From assembly GCA_020746875.1 (NCBI GenBank), contig JAGTJL010000001.1, positions 682,001 through 746,000 on the forward strand: a DNA stretch of 64,000 bases. The letters run 5' to 3'. Within the stretch, counting starts at the first letter, position 1, and each line of letters starts with the position of its first letter. This DNA is from Rhexocercosporidium sp. MPI-PUGE-AT-0058. Lineage: Eukaryota; Ascomycota; Leotiomycetes; Helotiales. The notes beneath the pieces were generated by a model, which saw only the letters and a list, made by a program, of their open reading frames with translations, searched no databases and was not told where the DNA came from. Shown here one piece after another: positions 13,578-24,827 of the stretch. Both the position numbers and the translations under genes were made by a program.

Positions 13578-13754
13578 ATGTACCTATACCAAGATATCCT
13601 CTATAACAACACGGACTGTAAGAAAGTGGTTGCGAAGGAATTGAAAGTGGATGTTTGCCATGGGCCTGGTTGAGTTCTAAAGTGGTGCTAGCATGCGGTT
13701 GGTGGGACGAAAAGATGCGAGTTTTGCAAGTGGCTTGATCGGTCATATTCTTAA
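13578..13754 (+). pseudogene. Array member D, stop-interrupted small cysteine-rich gene
   Basis: From the ATG at 13578 one frame reads MYLYQDILYNNTDCKKVV..., stops at TGA (13671-13673) and TAG (13689-13691), and continues in the same frame to KRCEFCKW and a final TAA (13752-13754). The N-terminal YNNTDC aligns with CKNADC and CYNSIC of members A and C, with the first Cys replaced by Tyr. RCEFC matches the closing C-x2-C of A and B. Total length (58 codons before the final stop) equals member B. The stops and the Cys-to-Tyr change fit G-to-A or C-to-T mutation. I interpret it as an inactivated paralogue; a 31-residue product is possible but less likely. Confidence 0.4.
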
Positions 13755-15457
13755 AAATAGGTCTGGAGATCATTCGTATAAAAGACAAGGATGGCAACCT
13801 CTACACTTGATAATTGAGGAGGGGAGGAACGATGATTCTGAAACTTTGCGTTGAATTTTCTAAGCTACAGGTTCAAGAATAGCCGTGCTCTACACAGATG
13901 TCAATCAGAATCAAATCAGATAGTACTTATATGATGGAGTATACTTAGTACAATATATTTCACACAGCGACTTGCTAAACTCAGTCCTCTCAGCTTCGCC
14001 GGGCAAGCAAAAGAATCTGGGTCTGATATGGAGAGAACAAGTCGAAAACATTTAAATACCCTTTCCAACTTTCAAATAATCTAAGATCTTGAAACCCACA
14101 GGTCAAGTAATATGCCAATATCCCTCATGTGTCAGCAAGACCTTGGAAATTGCATCACAAACCGTGACGGATCATTAGCCATTTCACGGCCCTAGCTTTG
14201 GTCTATACAGCCAAAGCCTTCCTCACCTACAGTACATATATGACATACTTTTGTACTCACACCACAGAATGAATAGACAGGTAGATAAAGTTCGTCCAGT
14301 GAGCGGCATTATCATGGAGCCACGCGCTGAAGAGCCGGGACTAGAGGCATCTAAAAGCAAGGCTGATTGATGAATCCAAGCCTCAGTGCAAAGAACTCTT
14401 ATTGCTGGGGCTCCGACGAGACATCGGATCTTTTGTGCTTCATGATTTACACTGAAATATGAAAATTCGCCAATACTAAAGGTTCTAGAGCAATTGCTTA
14501 AATACGTCCGGAGTTTGACGTTATTGATAATGCTCTTTCTGTGTAGCTATTAGCTGTCAAACAATTTTCCGTAGATTTGATCACGCAAACTCCTTGGGCA
14601 AAGTATGGAAGTGTTGGATTCTGGTACGATTGTTCGTCTAGCTTTGTAGTCAGTGAAGAGGCTAGAACGGGGCTTTCGTTTCCCAAACCAGGTTTCTCGA
14701 ATAATCGCTAGCTTGTCTGTGATTACACGAGGACCTGCGAAACGTATCAATCACGAGTCTTCGACCGCTTTATTCGTAAAATGAAGCTGGTAGGAAAGCA
14801 AACGCCTGGGGTAATTGGCTATGTTGAGTCTGAGAGAGTGTCCGCCTTCCAAGAAATTTCTTATTTACGTTTAAATTCCTCTCAAGAAATATGAGAATCA
14901 GCTACAGAACATGTATACACGAGGGCGAGCTGTATCTATGAGATTTCAATAAGTCGGTGGCATGTAGATTGCGTTCGAGATGCAGACCGCTTCAAGGACA
15001 AATAGCTTCGAGGTAGAGTTTGAGTGGAAGTTTTTGTTATCATTAAGCGAGAACAAATGACATCCTAGAACTCTCTTTTATTTATAACTACATTTCAAAT
15101 ACAAAATTTTCATCAGCACTTCCCATGACAATCTATCAATTGCTGTTTCTCAGCGTACGTATTTACTACTTTGACTTCTTGTTGGCGGTTGAAAAGTCCT
15201 AGAGATTTCACACAGCTACCAGAATGCAGGGGTGTCACCATTCACATGGGTGGGGCGAGATGCAGCTCGCTGGATGTGCTCACCGATGACAGCCACAATT
15301 TACCACAGCCTCTTTTCTTTACCAGGGGCACCATCCTGGGTCTGCTTGGACATTTAAAAGTGCTTCTGCCTACAGGTCTGTTACACAATTAAGGTAGCAA
15401 CAAAGGCTTTTGGTAAAATAGCAGACAATCGGATCATCAACATTGCCTCCTCCAACG
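13755..15457. other. Intergenic region upstream of the caspase-ULD gene
   Basis: No intact gene is found. A short C-x4-C fragment (CQYPSC, near 14112) in an AUG-less frame might be a further array remnant, but the support is weak. The remainder is moderately AT-rich with scattered short frames. Confidence 0.45.
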
Positions 15458-18058
15458 ATGGATACAAAACCAGTGGATGGCGAGGAGTGCACTCCGAAGA
15501 GTGACCCAGTTGAGGAACCGAACGTCCCAGCCCCCGCACTTCCTAATATCGTGGTCGAGAAGCCTAACGATCTAGCACCTTCAGTGCTAGATATGGAAAC
15601 AAGTAACGAAGTGAGTTGGAATTGTTGCGCATGTAGAAACATGAAAATAACTAACTGATTATAGGCTAAAGCACGGGAAGAAGATGTTGTGTCCGATAAG
15701 TTAGACGTTGGGAGCCTCTCCAGCTCGCATCCGCCATCCGCATCAACGGCACCAACAACACCGAACTTCGAGGGAGAGTCTCTGGACACCAAAGACATCG
15801 AATTGCTCCAAAACGGCTTTATCCAGCTTAACACGCATGATATCTCCTTGGTCGATCAACACATACGACTTGAAAAGTTTGATCGGGATCTCCAAGATGG
15901 CGTCGATGCGCTGTGGACGTCTCGAAATTATCCTCGCTATAAAGAGGTTAGGGTACTGTTGATGAGGTGGGAAGAAGACAACCTTGGAGTTGAGGAAGAA
16001 TTGCTCAGGCTTAAGACTGTCTTCTCGCGACTCTATCGATACGATGTCGAGTGCTTTGAGATTCCGAGCCAATCCCCAGCAAGAGTAACGGGTTCCAAAG
16101 TGTCGTCCTTGATTGCAGAATGTGGTGTGGATAGTTTGATCATAATCTACTATGGAGGACATGCGGTTTTAAGTCAGCAACGCAATTGTCCTGCTGTCTG
16201 GGCAGCGTAAGTATGCCATTATGGCGCACTCTGCCCCTAGACTTTGATTAGAGCTGACAACGGCTAGAACTGATCGACCTAAATCCGTCAAATTCTCATC
16301 ATTTGGTGTCCAACAAATCCTCGAAGAAGCGACTTCCGATGTGTTGCTCCTCTATGACTGTTGCTATGCTTCGCATCCAGCTGTAAATAGTGCCGGCCAA
16401 GGCGTAACAGAAGTTATCGCTGCTTGCGGATTCGAAGTCGAAGCGCCAGCAGTTGGACCCCATTCGTTCACTAATGCTCTGATTCAAGAGCTTGAGGAGT
16501 CTTTCAACGGCGCTCCATTCTACGCAGCCGAGCTGCACAGTAAAATCCTTGGCTCTCTAAAGAACTGGAAGCCCAATCTCTTGCGGGATTCTCATGGCAA
16601 TGTTTGGATCGACGAAAATGGTCGACCAAAATACGAATGCCACAAGAGAAGGACTCCGGTGCATTGCCTTCTGACAACCGAAAGACCTAATAGGACTATC
16701 ATGCTGGCACCGCTTCGATCCACCAGTTCGCCAAGGGACGAAATCCAAACCAGAGATGCTGCTGAAACTTTCGGAATAAATATCTTGGGACCCAATACTT
16801 ACCCAAGAGAGCTTCAAAACCCCCCTCAATTTCCCGAAGTCCTCATCAGCGTTCGACTTGAAGACGACTATCTAGCCGACGATGATGATTCAGAAAACGA
16901 GAGACGACAGCAGCCCTGGCGAGAGTAGTTCCGCAATATTCCTGATGCTGCGAACAGAGTCAAGATCCACGGTGCATACAGAAGTTACTCAACTCTCTTA
17001 CTACTGAGCATGCCCGTTGCTCTCTGGAATATCCTTCCTGCTCATGCCGCCTACTCGTTCATTGGATTCGTGAACTCTGGCAATCTGGCCCCTCAAAGTA
17101 ACAAAGTGCCTGAAAAGGTAACGGTAACAGATTCCGTAGAGTTCTCCGCTGCCTCGAAACAGTCTACAAGTGAACAAGCGCCTCCTCCAAAAGTGGTTGA
17201 AGAAAAGCGACCAATTCTAGTGACAGAGCCGGTAGACAAGCTAATAAAGTTTCTGGACCCTAACGGCCACAAGTTCCTCTTTCCTTTCTGGATGTGTCAA
17301 ACCTGGGAAGTAAGCTACTCCTATTGTATGCCTTTACCCAAGAGCTATGCTAACTTTATTTGAAGGGAATGAAAACATTAATCCACGAAGCCCTAGCGAT
17401 GGATAAGGAGCTACTTCCCTTTGTCGACGAAGGACGTTATCGCCTTTTCGACATCAACGAGACTGTCATTCTTCCAAGTCTTTGGGTAGCCTTCATCCGC
17501 CCAGGGATGAATATCACAATGCGCATTTGGCCTCCTGTTAGCCAAATGCCACCGTCCACCTTCAATCCCTCCTATATTCCTGACCCCACCCTACCATGTC
17601 CGACTTGCAGTCGCAATCCATACGGCATGAACACTTACGCTCATCATGCACCTCCCTCAAATCCTTCGGCATACGCATCATATTGGCAGGTGGCCCCTCA
17701 GGAACCTCCCGTACCTATCCAACGAGATTCCATGGAACGAATTAGCATTTCCAGACGCCCAACAGATCCCACATTCGGCGAACCCTTTAACAGCAGAGCT
17801 GGACCAAGAGAGTCAATACGACGGCCTACCATATTACGGCCTAGGAATGCTTATGTCTATTCTGGGAGCGATACGGACGACAGCTCGGACCCCGAAGCTT
17901 TCAAACGGCATGTTGAAAAGAAGTGGAAGGTGGAGAAAGGACCCAAGCCCCCGCAGAGAGCTAAAGTCACTGTAGAGAGGGCGGCGGCCAGTCGGGGAGA
18001 TAGCACATTAGTAGGATCATTGCCAGGTAGCCGGACACACAATGTCGCCTACATGTGA
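15458..18058 (+). pseudogene. Caspase-like (C14-type) plus ubiquitin-like domain (ULD) gene with one in-frame stop
   Basis: Four exons (15458-15610, 15665-16206, 16268-17309, 17366-18058) join in frame to 810 codons. The caspase-like region has LIIIYYGGHAV (catalytic His about 217) and LLLYDCCYA (D-x-C Cys about 264). After residue 451 a TAG (16926-16928) interrupts the frame. The same frame continues with RSYSTLLLLSMPVALWNILP and a ULD (about 555-635: IKFLDPNGHKFLFPFWMC, then TWEGMKTLIHEAL across the last intron, ending ITMRIWP). A proline-rich and then basic tail follows. The block after TAG reads smoothly from the block before, so the codon was probably TGG (WREW). Proteins of this type are fungal NLR-like or cell-death-associated modules. 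As written the gene makes only the 451-residue caspase-like half; readthrough, a two-gene model or an assembly error are alternatives. Confidence 0.75.
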
Positions 18059-18577
18059 TTTGTTGGGTTGCAGAGGACTGTTGCTAGAATAGGGGTAGTC
18101 TAGAGTCTACATGCCATGCCCTAAAATTCCTAAAATTCCTACGAGATGTTTGTTAATTCCGTTTACCATACAACAGGATTTCGGAGGGTGCTATCATCCT
18201 AGAGACTTATTACCACGGCAGTTTCATTGATAGCGCAAATACATTATCGACTCGCAATTCGACGAGATCTACACTCACCACCGATATCAATCATTAGCTA
18301 CAGTCAATCGGAAACGCGACACCAAACCTGTAGCTGCAACACATATCATGTCTTCCTCTGCCCTCAGCTTCGACTAATTATCAATATCGCTGTATGATCT
18401 GGTCTCCCTTCCCCTGGGCAATCCTTTTCCTCACTGCGCCTTGGTACTCCTGAGTTTGATTGCGTACAGGAGACGAGAGGCACATGTATGTCACTTATGA
18501 ATCGTTTGGGAAATAAGTTCTGCTGTACAAGTCTGATTTAGACCTAGATTTCCTCGCCACTAAGACGCATTTATCGT
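18059..18577. other. Convergent intergenic region
   Basis: The region lies between the caspase-ULD gene and the methyltransferase, which face each other. It should contain both 3' ends. No gene is seen. Confidence 0.5.
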
Positions 18578-19928
18578 CTACGGCTTCGTCCCATAAACAA
18601 CGATACTACAACGCGCAAAAATTAGCACCAGTTCTCTCTCAAGCAGATCGAAAAGAATCCAAATATACAGGACAAAAAAAACTCACATATCCCAATAGGT
18701 ATGAAACTTCGTATCCCTCATCTCCTTCCTAACCCCCACTAAAAACACATCCAGCTCCGCCTTTGACCAGCCCAGAACTCTCGTGAACAGCGCTGTCGAG
18801 AGCGCCTCCAATCCGTGCTCAAGGTTCTCAAGCGTCCACATCCCGATATTCTTCAGCTTCTTGTCCTTGGGCCAGCGATTTGTGGGCCAGACGAGAGTCT
18901 TTTCCACGACGTCTGTGAAGCCCGCGGCGAGCATTTGGGTTTTGTAAAGGCGGGCGCAGTTGGCGTTGCGGCCGGCTTTGGCGCAGGCTTCCGTGAAGAA
19001 TATGGACCTGAGGGTGTGTAAGCATTAGCGAGTCTATCTAACTGACCGACTCGCAAATTCATAAAAAGAGAAAAGGGCAACGAGATAAAAAAAAATACAA
19101 GGGACATGGGAATATTACCATTTATACAACTCCGAATCCTCTGGAATGTTGCCACCATTAAGTTTCGCAGGGTACGCAATGTCCGCCATTTCTAAGACGC
19201 CTCCAGGCGAGAGGTTCTCAAAACTCTGCTCGAAGAACCGCGGTACATTCGCGAGAGAACCAACCATCATGCGGCTGTATATGAAATCGAATTTGTGGCT
19301 ATATGTCCACGGTTCTTCAACATCGTCGATTTGGAAAGACAAGTTTGGTGGGACGAAGGTTGGTTGCACGGGGCTTAGGTCGATGCCTATGACTTGGGAG
19401 GAGGGGTGTGAGTCGGCGAAGTCGATGGCCTGGTATCATTTGTTATCATTCGTTATCTTTCAATATGGTTCGATAACAATTTCAGATGTTTGAAAGTTGG
19501 AAGTGAAAAGTTGGTCTAATTACGTACCCATATTCCAGTCCCAGTCCCGATGTCCAGGACGCGGTGTAGGACTTTCTCCTTCGGGATAGGAGCAAGGAAC
19601 AATTTGCCATCAAACGTTATTGAGAATTGGTGATGTTGCATATCTAGGCGATCTAGTTCCGTTTCGTCGTTTGGGAAGGCATATGCGCCGTCCTAAAAAC
19701 CACTTTGTTTAGAATTTTATCCTTTGGGACTTTTCCAAGTCATGGTGCGAAAAGTAGAGTCGCCAGGAAGCGTACTTTGTATGCATGATATGTCCTCCCG
19801 TTCTCTGACCTGTACTTGAATATGGTGGACGCAATACTCGTAGTCGAACTCGCGAGACTCGCACCATCAATGCCGGAATCATAGTCATCGGCTTCGGCCT
19901 CGATGACTGCTGGTTGCGTGTCCGTCAT
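18578..19928 (-). CDS. LaeA-like SAM-dependent methyltransferase
   Basis: Five exons on the minus strand (19776-19928, 19528-19692, 19119-19429, 18687-19007, 18578-18605) give 325 residues, with the last exon encoding IVVYGTKP and a stop. The SAM-binding motif I is VLDIGTGTGIWAIDFA (split by an intron after the Trp), and the acidic motif II is VIGIDLSPVQP. The preceding YHAYKDGAYAFPNDE and the C-terminal YW..VVYGTKP are hallmarks of the large fungal class I methyltransferase family that includes LaeA and the TAM-domain proteins. The N-terminal 40 residues are acidic and Ser-rich. Substrate unknown: relatives range from global regulators to secondary-metabolite or velvet-interacting enzymes. 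No biosynthetic gene lies beside it. The short terminal exon of 28 bases is easily missed by automatic annotation. Confidence 0.9.
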
Positions 19929-21117
19929 ATTCGGAAGGAATGTGCACCTCGGGAGAATAATTTAGTACTCAGTTAGAACACACCAAGGAAGAGGAGGAGC
20001 CAAATTTCGCGTTATGTGCACTTGTACTGCAAATCTCCAGAGAAGTAAAAGTAAAGCACCAAATGAGTGAGGGTCTTTGCCCTTACATAGATAGAACGTA
20101 TTCGGATCCAAAGACAACCCCCACCTACCCGGCTCATCTCAGCATCGCAGCACGTACATGCACATGCATGCAAAGGTATGTGAACAGTACATGCCAATAT
20201 ATCTGAGCATACAACCCTCAAGTCCGGTTCTTCATTGGCTCCTCCCTTGCCATAAAGACATTGCGGCCGCTCGACAGCGGTCCGAAGACGCCATATCCAG
20301 CTGGGCTGCCACGAGTGTGGATGCAATTCTATGCATCCTTTACTCCCATGGAGGAATCATTGGGTTTCGGGGGGGAGGACAAATATACTTCCGGGTAGGG
20401 GTTATGATGCTGGTATACAGCCGTATGGCATCTTGTATGCTTACATGACTCGTTGGTCTTGAAGGAAAGTTGATTGGAAGGAAAGGGGTCATATGTTAGA
20501 TCTGTTGCTCCTTGGGTGCAGCTGCGGCTTGTGTGCGGCGTGGGGAGGTAGAGGATGTGAAGTGTCAGAGGAGCATCTTTCGTTATGCTTCGAATTGCTC
20601 GTGTGGGAGAAGTATCTAGGTACGAAGTAATTACATAGCAAGCGATGAGCATCGACCACTCGGGTTTCCCCCGTCGGCCTCTGATAATCATCCCGACCGC
20701 CAGAGGTTGAAAATTCTCTAGAAAAGAAAGGATTTCCCAGGTTCGGCATGTGGGGTGATGGAATGAGCTGACATTTGCAGGACAGTAGCGGCGGGAACGA
20801 CCGTTTCGGGCTTCAGCTCCATCCCTACTATCCACGCCATCCGCAAATCCCCCAGAATGGTCCGGGTACACTCCAACTTCACTCACCCCCGAATCGGCCG
20901 AAACATAAATAATTTAGCATCAAGTACTGTACGTCTAGCTCTATATACACCCAACTATCACTCGTTCCAGGGTATAAATCTAATAATCCAGTCCAGCAAT
21001 CATTAGGAAGTGGATAAGTAAACACCCCACTCCATCCAGTCGGCTAGCCAGCCGAGAAAGCCCCACCCACTCCAGCCAAACACCGTGAAATGGATCAACT
21101 CTCTTTTCTCCATGTCC
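19929..21117. promoter_or_regulatory. Intergenic, upstream of the methyltransferase
   Basis: The region contains the promoter of the methyltransferase (toward 19929) and the 3' flank of PDAT (toward 21117). Open frames here lack family features and are treated as chance. Confidence 0.5.
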
Positions 21118-23122
21118 CTACAAGAACTCCTCCTCTTCAAACACCTTAACATTATCCGCATACTCCCTAATCTTACTCACAATAAACTCCCCAATCTCTT
21201 CTCCCTTCCCAGCCGCAACCCTCAGGATGAGATCATTCAAACTCTGTCTACCGAGGATGTCGACATGGTCTCCAGTATTCGGACCACCACGCGGGCTGAA
21301 CCTGTCAGGTTCATGAGGCATCTCGTAGACTTTGACTTGCACGCCAGCTGGGTTGTACCGATGGATTTTCCAGCCTTTATTGCACATGTAGCCTGTAGAA
21401 AGGAGGGGAACGGTGCCGTCGCCTTCGCCGAGAATGACCCCGTGGTCGATGTTTCCTTGAGAGAGGGTTGTGTCAATTGTGATGTTGAGTGATGACAGTG
21501 GGTTTTTGTCTGTGCGGTAGAAGTATGATCGTTCGGTTGGTTTGCCAATTCCTGTTTCTGTTAGTATTGCAGCTGCGCTGAATAATGGGACTACTTACCA
21601 TAGAAACAATAGATCTTCAAGTTAGGAGCAAGAGGCAATCGAGTTTCCAGAGGATTGATCCACTTCCTCTGATCCTTCTCGTTAGCTTCTACTTCCGCCG
21701 TAGTGTGCGCAACCCCATGGGAATAGCTTCCCCGTACGGAGTCTTGATACCATTGCTCCGTAGTATTCATCAGATAGTCCATACTATCCTCGAGCGTCAA
21801 GTTTCGGTATTCCGAAGTCCCGTTGTAATGCTTGAAATTCAAAAATGTTCCATAGCTGACATTTTGGCCAGCAGTGTCATCTGGTGCCCATGTTGAGTTG
21901 CCCCAGACAGCATTTCCGCCGATTGGCAGCATGGAGCTAATGCCTGGCATGGCTCTAAAGATCTCCGCCCGTTCTTCCCGACTCAGGAATTTCTCCAGCC
22001 CGTAGACAGCGAAGGCATTCAGCTGAGCTGTATCTTTCATCTCGCCCGAAAGTACCGCAGGGAGTCCTTTCAGAGCTCCTAGCATACACCCACTAACATT
22101 GATCCATGAACCAATATACTTGTCAACCCAGTCATCCCCACCATTCCCTCCCTCCTCGGCTGCAACCCAGTGGAAGAAGTAGAACAGCACCTGACTTCCC
22201 ATAGAATGAGAGACCAGCACAACCTTCTTTCCCGTAGTTTTGTATGCCATCTCACAGTACATCTGTAACCTCGTGAAATACGAGTCCCTAACCTCCAAAT
22301 TTTTATACGAGAGTCTCCAGTCATAAGCAGCCGTATACGAATTGTCCGGATCGTATCCAATAGTCGCCAGATTCTCGAGAATCTTACTCCAGATCCAATA
22401 TCCGGTTATGAAGAAGTCCGCAGCATCGAAGCCTTGCGCTGCCCGCAATTTGATCCCATCCGGAGGGTCGAGTCCCGTAAATTTGTCCAACATTATGTGT
22501 CTCTTCCATCCTTCCTTGTCGAGCACCAGCGCCCGCATCATGCTCCAACTGCCCCATAATCGCTTCCTGAAATATTGCCGTGAGCTATTCGTCGTGCCCC
22601 AGGATTCGAGTCCTGTAGATATAACACCAGGTACCATGACAACAGGGTGTTTAGCCCGCACTCCTTGCGCCACAAGGTTTAGTCCAACGGAAAAAGAATC
22701 GTAGTTGACAGCCTCTCTCTCCCCTTCCTGGCCAAACATCAGCCCAGCTCCATCCTCCCATTCAATGTACCAGGTTTGGGAATACACACCGCCAAGTCTC
22801 TTGCATCCTTAACAAAGCCCGCAGGGAGAACATCCATTAAGCTATCCATACTCAGATCCCCAAACTCAGGGAAATCAATCAGGTCACTCCGACCCGCAAA
22901 AAAACCCGCAGCCAGAATCCCAACTAAACCCCCCAGGATGAAGATGAAGCCATTCCTACGCTTGGTCTTGTTCTTCTGCTGCTTGTGTTTATGCGGGTGC
23001 TCGCTGTCATCGTGGATGATTTTCGAGACGGGCGCGAGTCGTACTTCTTCGGCTTTGGCGGGAGAGTCGTCGCGTGGGGGAGGGGGTTCTTTCTTCCCTC
23101 TATTGCGGAGGAAGGAGGACAT
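21118..23122 (-). CDS. LRO1: Phospholipid:diacylglycerol acyltransferase (PDAT)
   Basis: Three exons (22790-23122, 21599-22727, 21118-21551) encode 631 residues. The enzyme moves an acyl chain from a phospholipid to diacylglycerol, making triacylglycerol for lipid droplets, and belongs to the LCAT-like alpha/beta hydrolases. A basic cytosolic N-terminus is followed by one membrane anchor (FIFILGGLVGILAAGFFAG, about 59-77) and then the lumenal domain. Visible family blocks are HPVVMVPGVISTGLESWG, the nucleophile Ser286 in VLVSHSMGSQV, SWINVSGCMLGALKGLPAVL and the catalytic His region GDHVDILGR near the C-terminus. The first intron (22728-22789) ends just before EGEREAVNYDSFSVG. Length matches yeast Lro1. 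The gene appears intact. Confidence 0.95.
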
Positions 23123-23626
23123 GGTGATGGGTGAGATATGTACAAGTGAAAAGGAGGTAGATGGAATCGAAGGAAATAAGGAAAAGGTGTACTATTGAGA
23201 GAGAGTCCGCATGCTCGGTGAAAGGTTGGTGATCGAATGTTGCGAAGCTGCAAGGTGCGCGTGCCAAAAGTAAAGTCGGAGCTACGTAATTTGGGTTTTG
23301 ACCGCTGCAATTGCAATTGCCGGAGTCTTGCCGGCCCGCCCCCTGACAGGCATGTGAAAGCTCCTGCTCGCGGCATTGGTAATAATACTCCGCAGCAATG
23401 TGTACCTTGTGATTGCATTCTGCTTGAATGCATTTGGTTTTTTTTTCCCGCAGGAAGATGTTCCACACTAGAATCTTTAAGGAAATCATTGATGAGATTC
23501 GGATTCAAAAGAGCATTCCATTTTGGAATATAACTCCAAGTCGCCTATATTGAGCATATCTAAGAAATCAAGTGGGTAATTATTCCGCACAAACACGCTG
23601 GCACAAAGGGTATCTCGAAAGCGAAT
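23123..23626. promoter_or_regulatory. Upstream region of LRO1
   Basis: The PDAT promoter lies between its start and the stop codon of the next minus-strand gene. Two minus-strand frames extend into it but lack coding support. Confidence 0.5.
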
Positions 23627-24827
23627 CTACTCCATCTCGACCCGACGCCAGTCCCTGTTGTTATCTTTCTTCTTTTTGTACAGGTAGCTCTCTAACCTGC
23701 CATCCTTAGCATCGAACAGATCCTTCGAACTATACAGAGACGCTTTGATATTATACTCGTTGCTTGACTTGAGGCCAAGATAGGTATATGCATCCGTTTC
23801 GAGTCAGTTTGTAGTCATGTGGGATGAGGAGAATTGCTAACTTACCGCACTTGTAATAGATCCCCTTGCTTTTCTGCACGAGACCGAGATCTTTCAACTT
23901 GAGAAGAACTCTGTGGACATCGTTCATGTCTTCGAAGTCTTTAGTGTAGATACATATCAACCGAGCACTTCTATCATCTCCATCGTCTGGTGCAACTTTC
24001 GATGAGATGCCTAATTGATTGTTGGCAGTGGCATGAGCGACAACGGACCAAACTTCATTGACTTCGCTAGGAGTGGGGAAGATCATCCACTGTACTAATC
24101 AGCATAGATTCTCAAGCGACATCGACCTATCAGCAGCATGGAATCTGCAAAACAGGGTCTTTCACCTTGCCAGTTGTAACATGCAACTCTACGGCTGTCT
24201 GCAACAACTGCTTGACAATCTCGTCTTTCTCGATATTGAGAGCTTTTGTGATTGTTGCCTTGGCCTTCCCGGGGTTCTTCTTTTCCAATTCATGCCTCAT
24301 TCCTGTAAGCTGTTCCAAAAGCTGATTACCACGGACAACAAACTCGGCGAGATTCGCGGAGTCATCTGGTGGTGCTTCGTCGGCTAGCTTAGCTTCGCTG
24401 TACTTGCACTTTGAGACCTTGCGATATGGGTTGGCAAGGAAGATCCACGGTTGTTCCTCAGTGGCTGGAGTTGTCGCAGGAGGGAGTCGTTCCAAGAACT
24501 CGTCAACAGTCTCGCCCAGTTGTTTCGCGCGTGGCTCGCCTTCATATGGATTGTAAAGTGTGGCGGCCACTTTCTCGGCCTTGGGATCTGTCATGTTCTC
24601 ACGAGCTTGCTCGATCAAGCATGGAAATCTATTCTCATGCCATTTTTCAACGTCAAATGCATTCGCTCTTTCTTCCAGGTCACGTTTGGTAGCCTCGTCG
24701 CCTAAAAGTGTCAGCCTTGTCATGAAGGTCAAGATCCAGAGAAAGTAGTACCGTAGAAATCCGAATCATCAGATAGATAACTCGCATTTTCAGAAATTGT
24801 GGCCTTTCCTCCGCGTCCTATCGCCAT
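23627..24827 (-). CDS. DUF1917 (UPF0696/C11orf68-like) protein
   Basis: Four exons (24752-24827, 24166-24701, 23846-24089, 23627-23793) give 340 residues. Family-like blocks are ANAFDVEKWHENRFP, the TGKWMIFPTPSEVNEVW junction, LICIYTKDFEDMNDVHRVL, GIYYKCDAYTYLGL and NEYNIKASLYSSKDL. Proteins of this family have an eIF4E-like fold, but their molecular role is unsettled. The last intron is odd. Its donor is a strong GTAAGT, yet the frame of the conserved C-terminus requires the intron to end in GG (23794-23795) where AG is expected. Use of the next real AG sites would replace the conserved tail with a short or unrelated sequence. Either the splice site is mutated, or this base is an assembly error. 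It is divergent from DPH7. Confidence 0.65.

Noticed and set aside
16926..16928. Programmed stop-codon readthrough
   Set aside because: The context GAG TAG TTC is not a known efficient readthrough signal; a nonsense change is simpler, though it remains testable.
20329..20886. Minus-strand 185-residue open frame
   Set aside because: No recognisable family and no supporting context; composition looks random.
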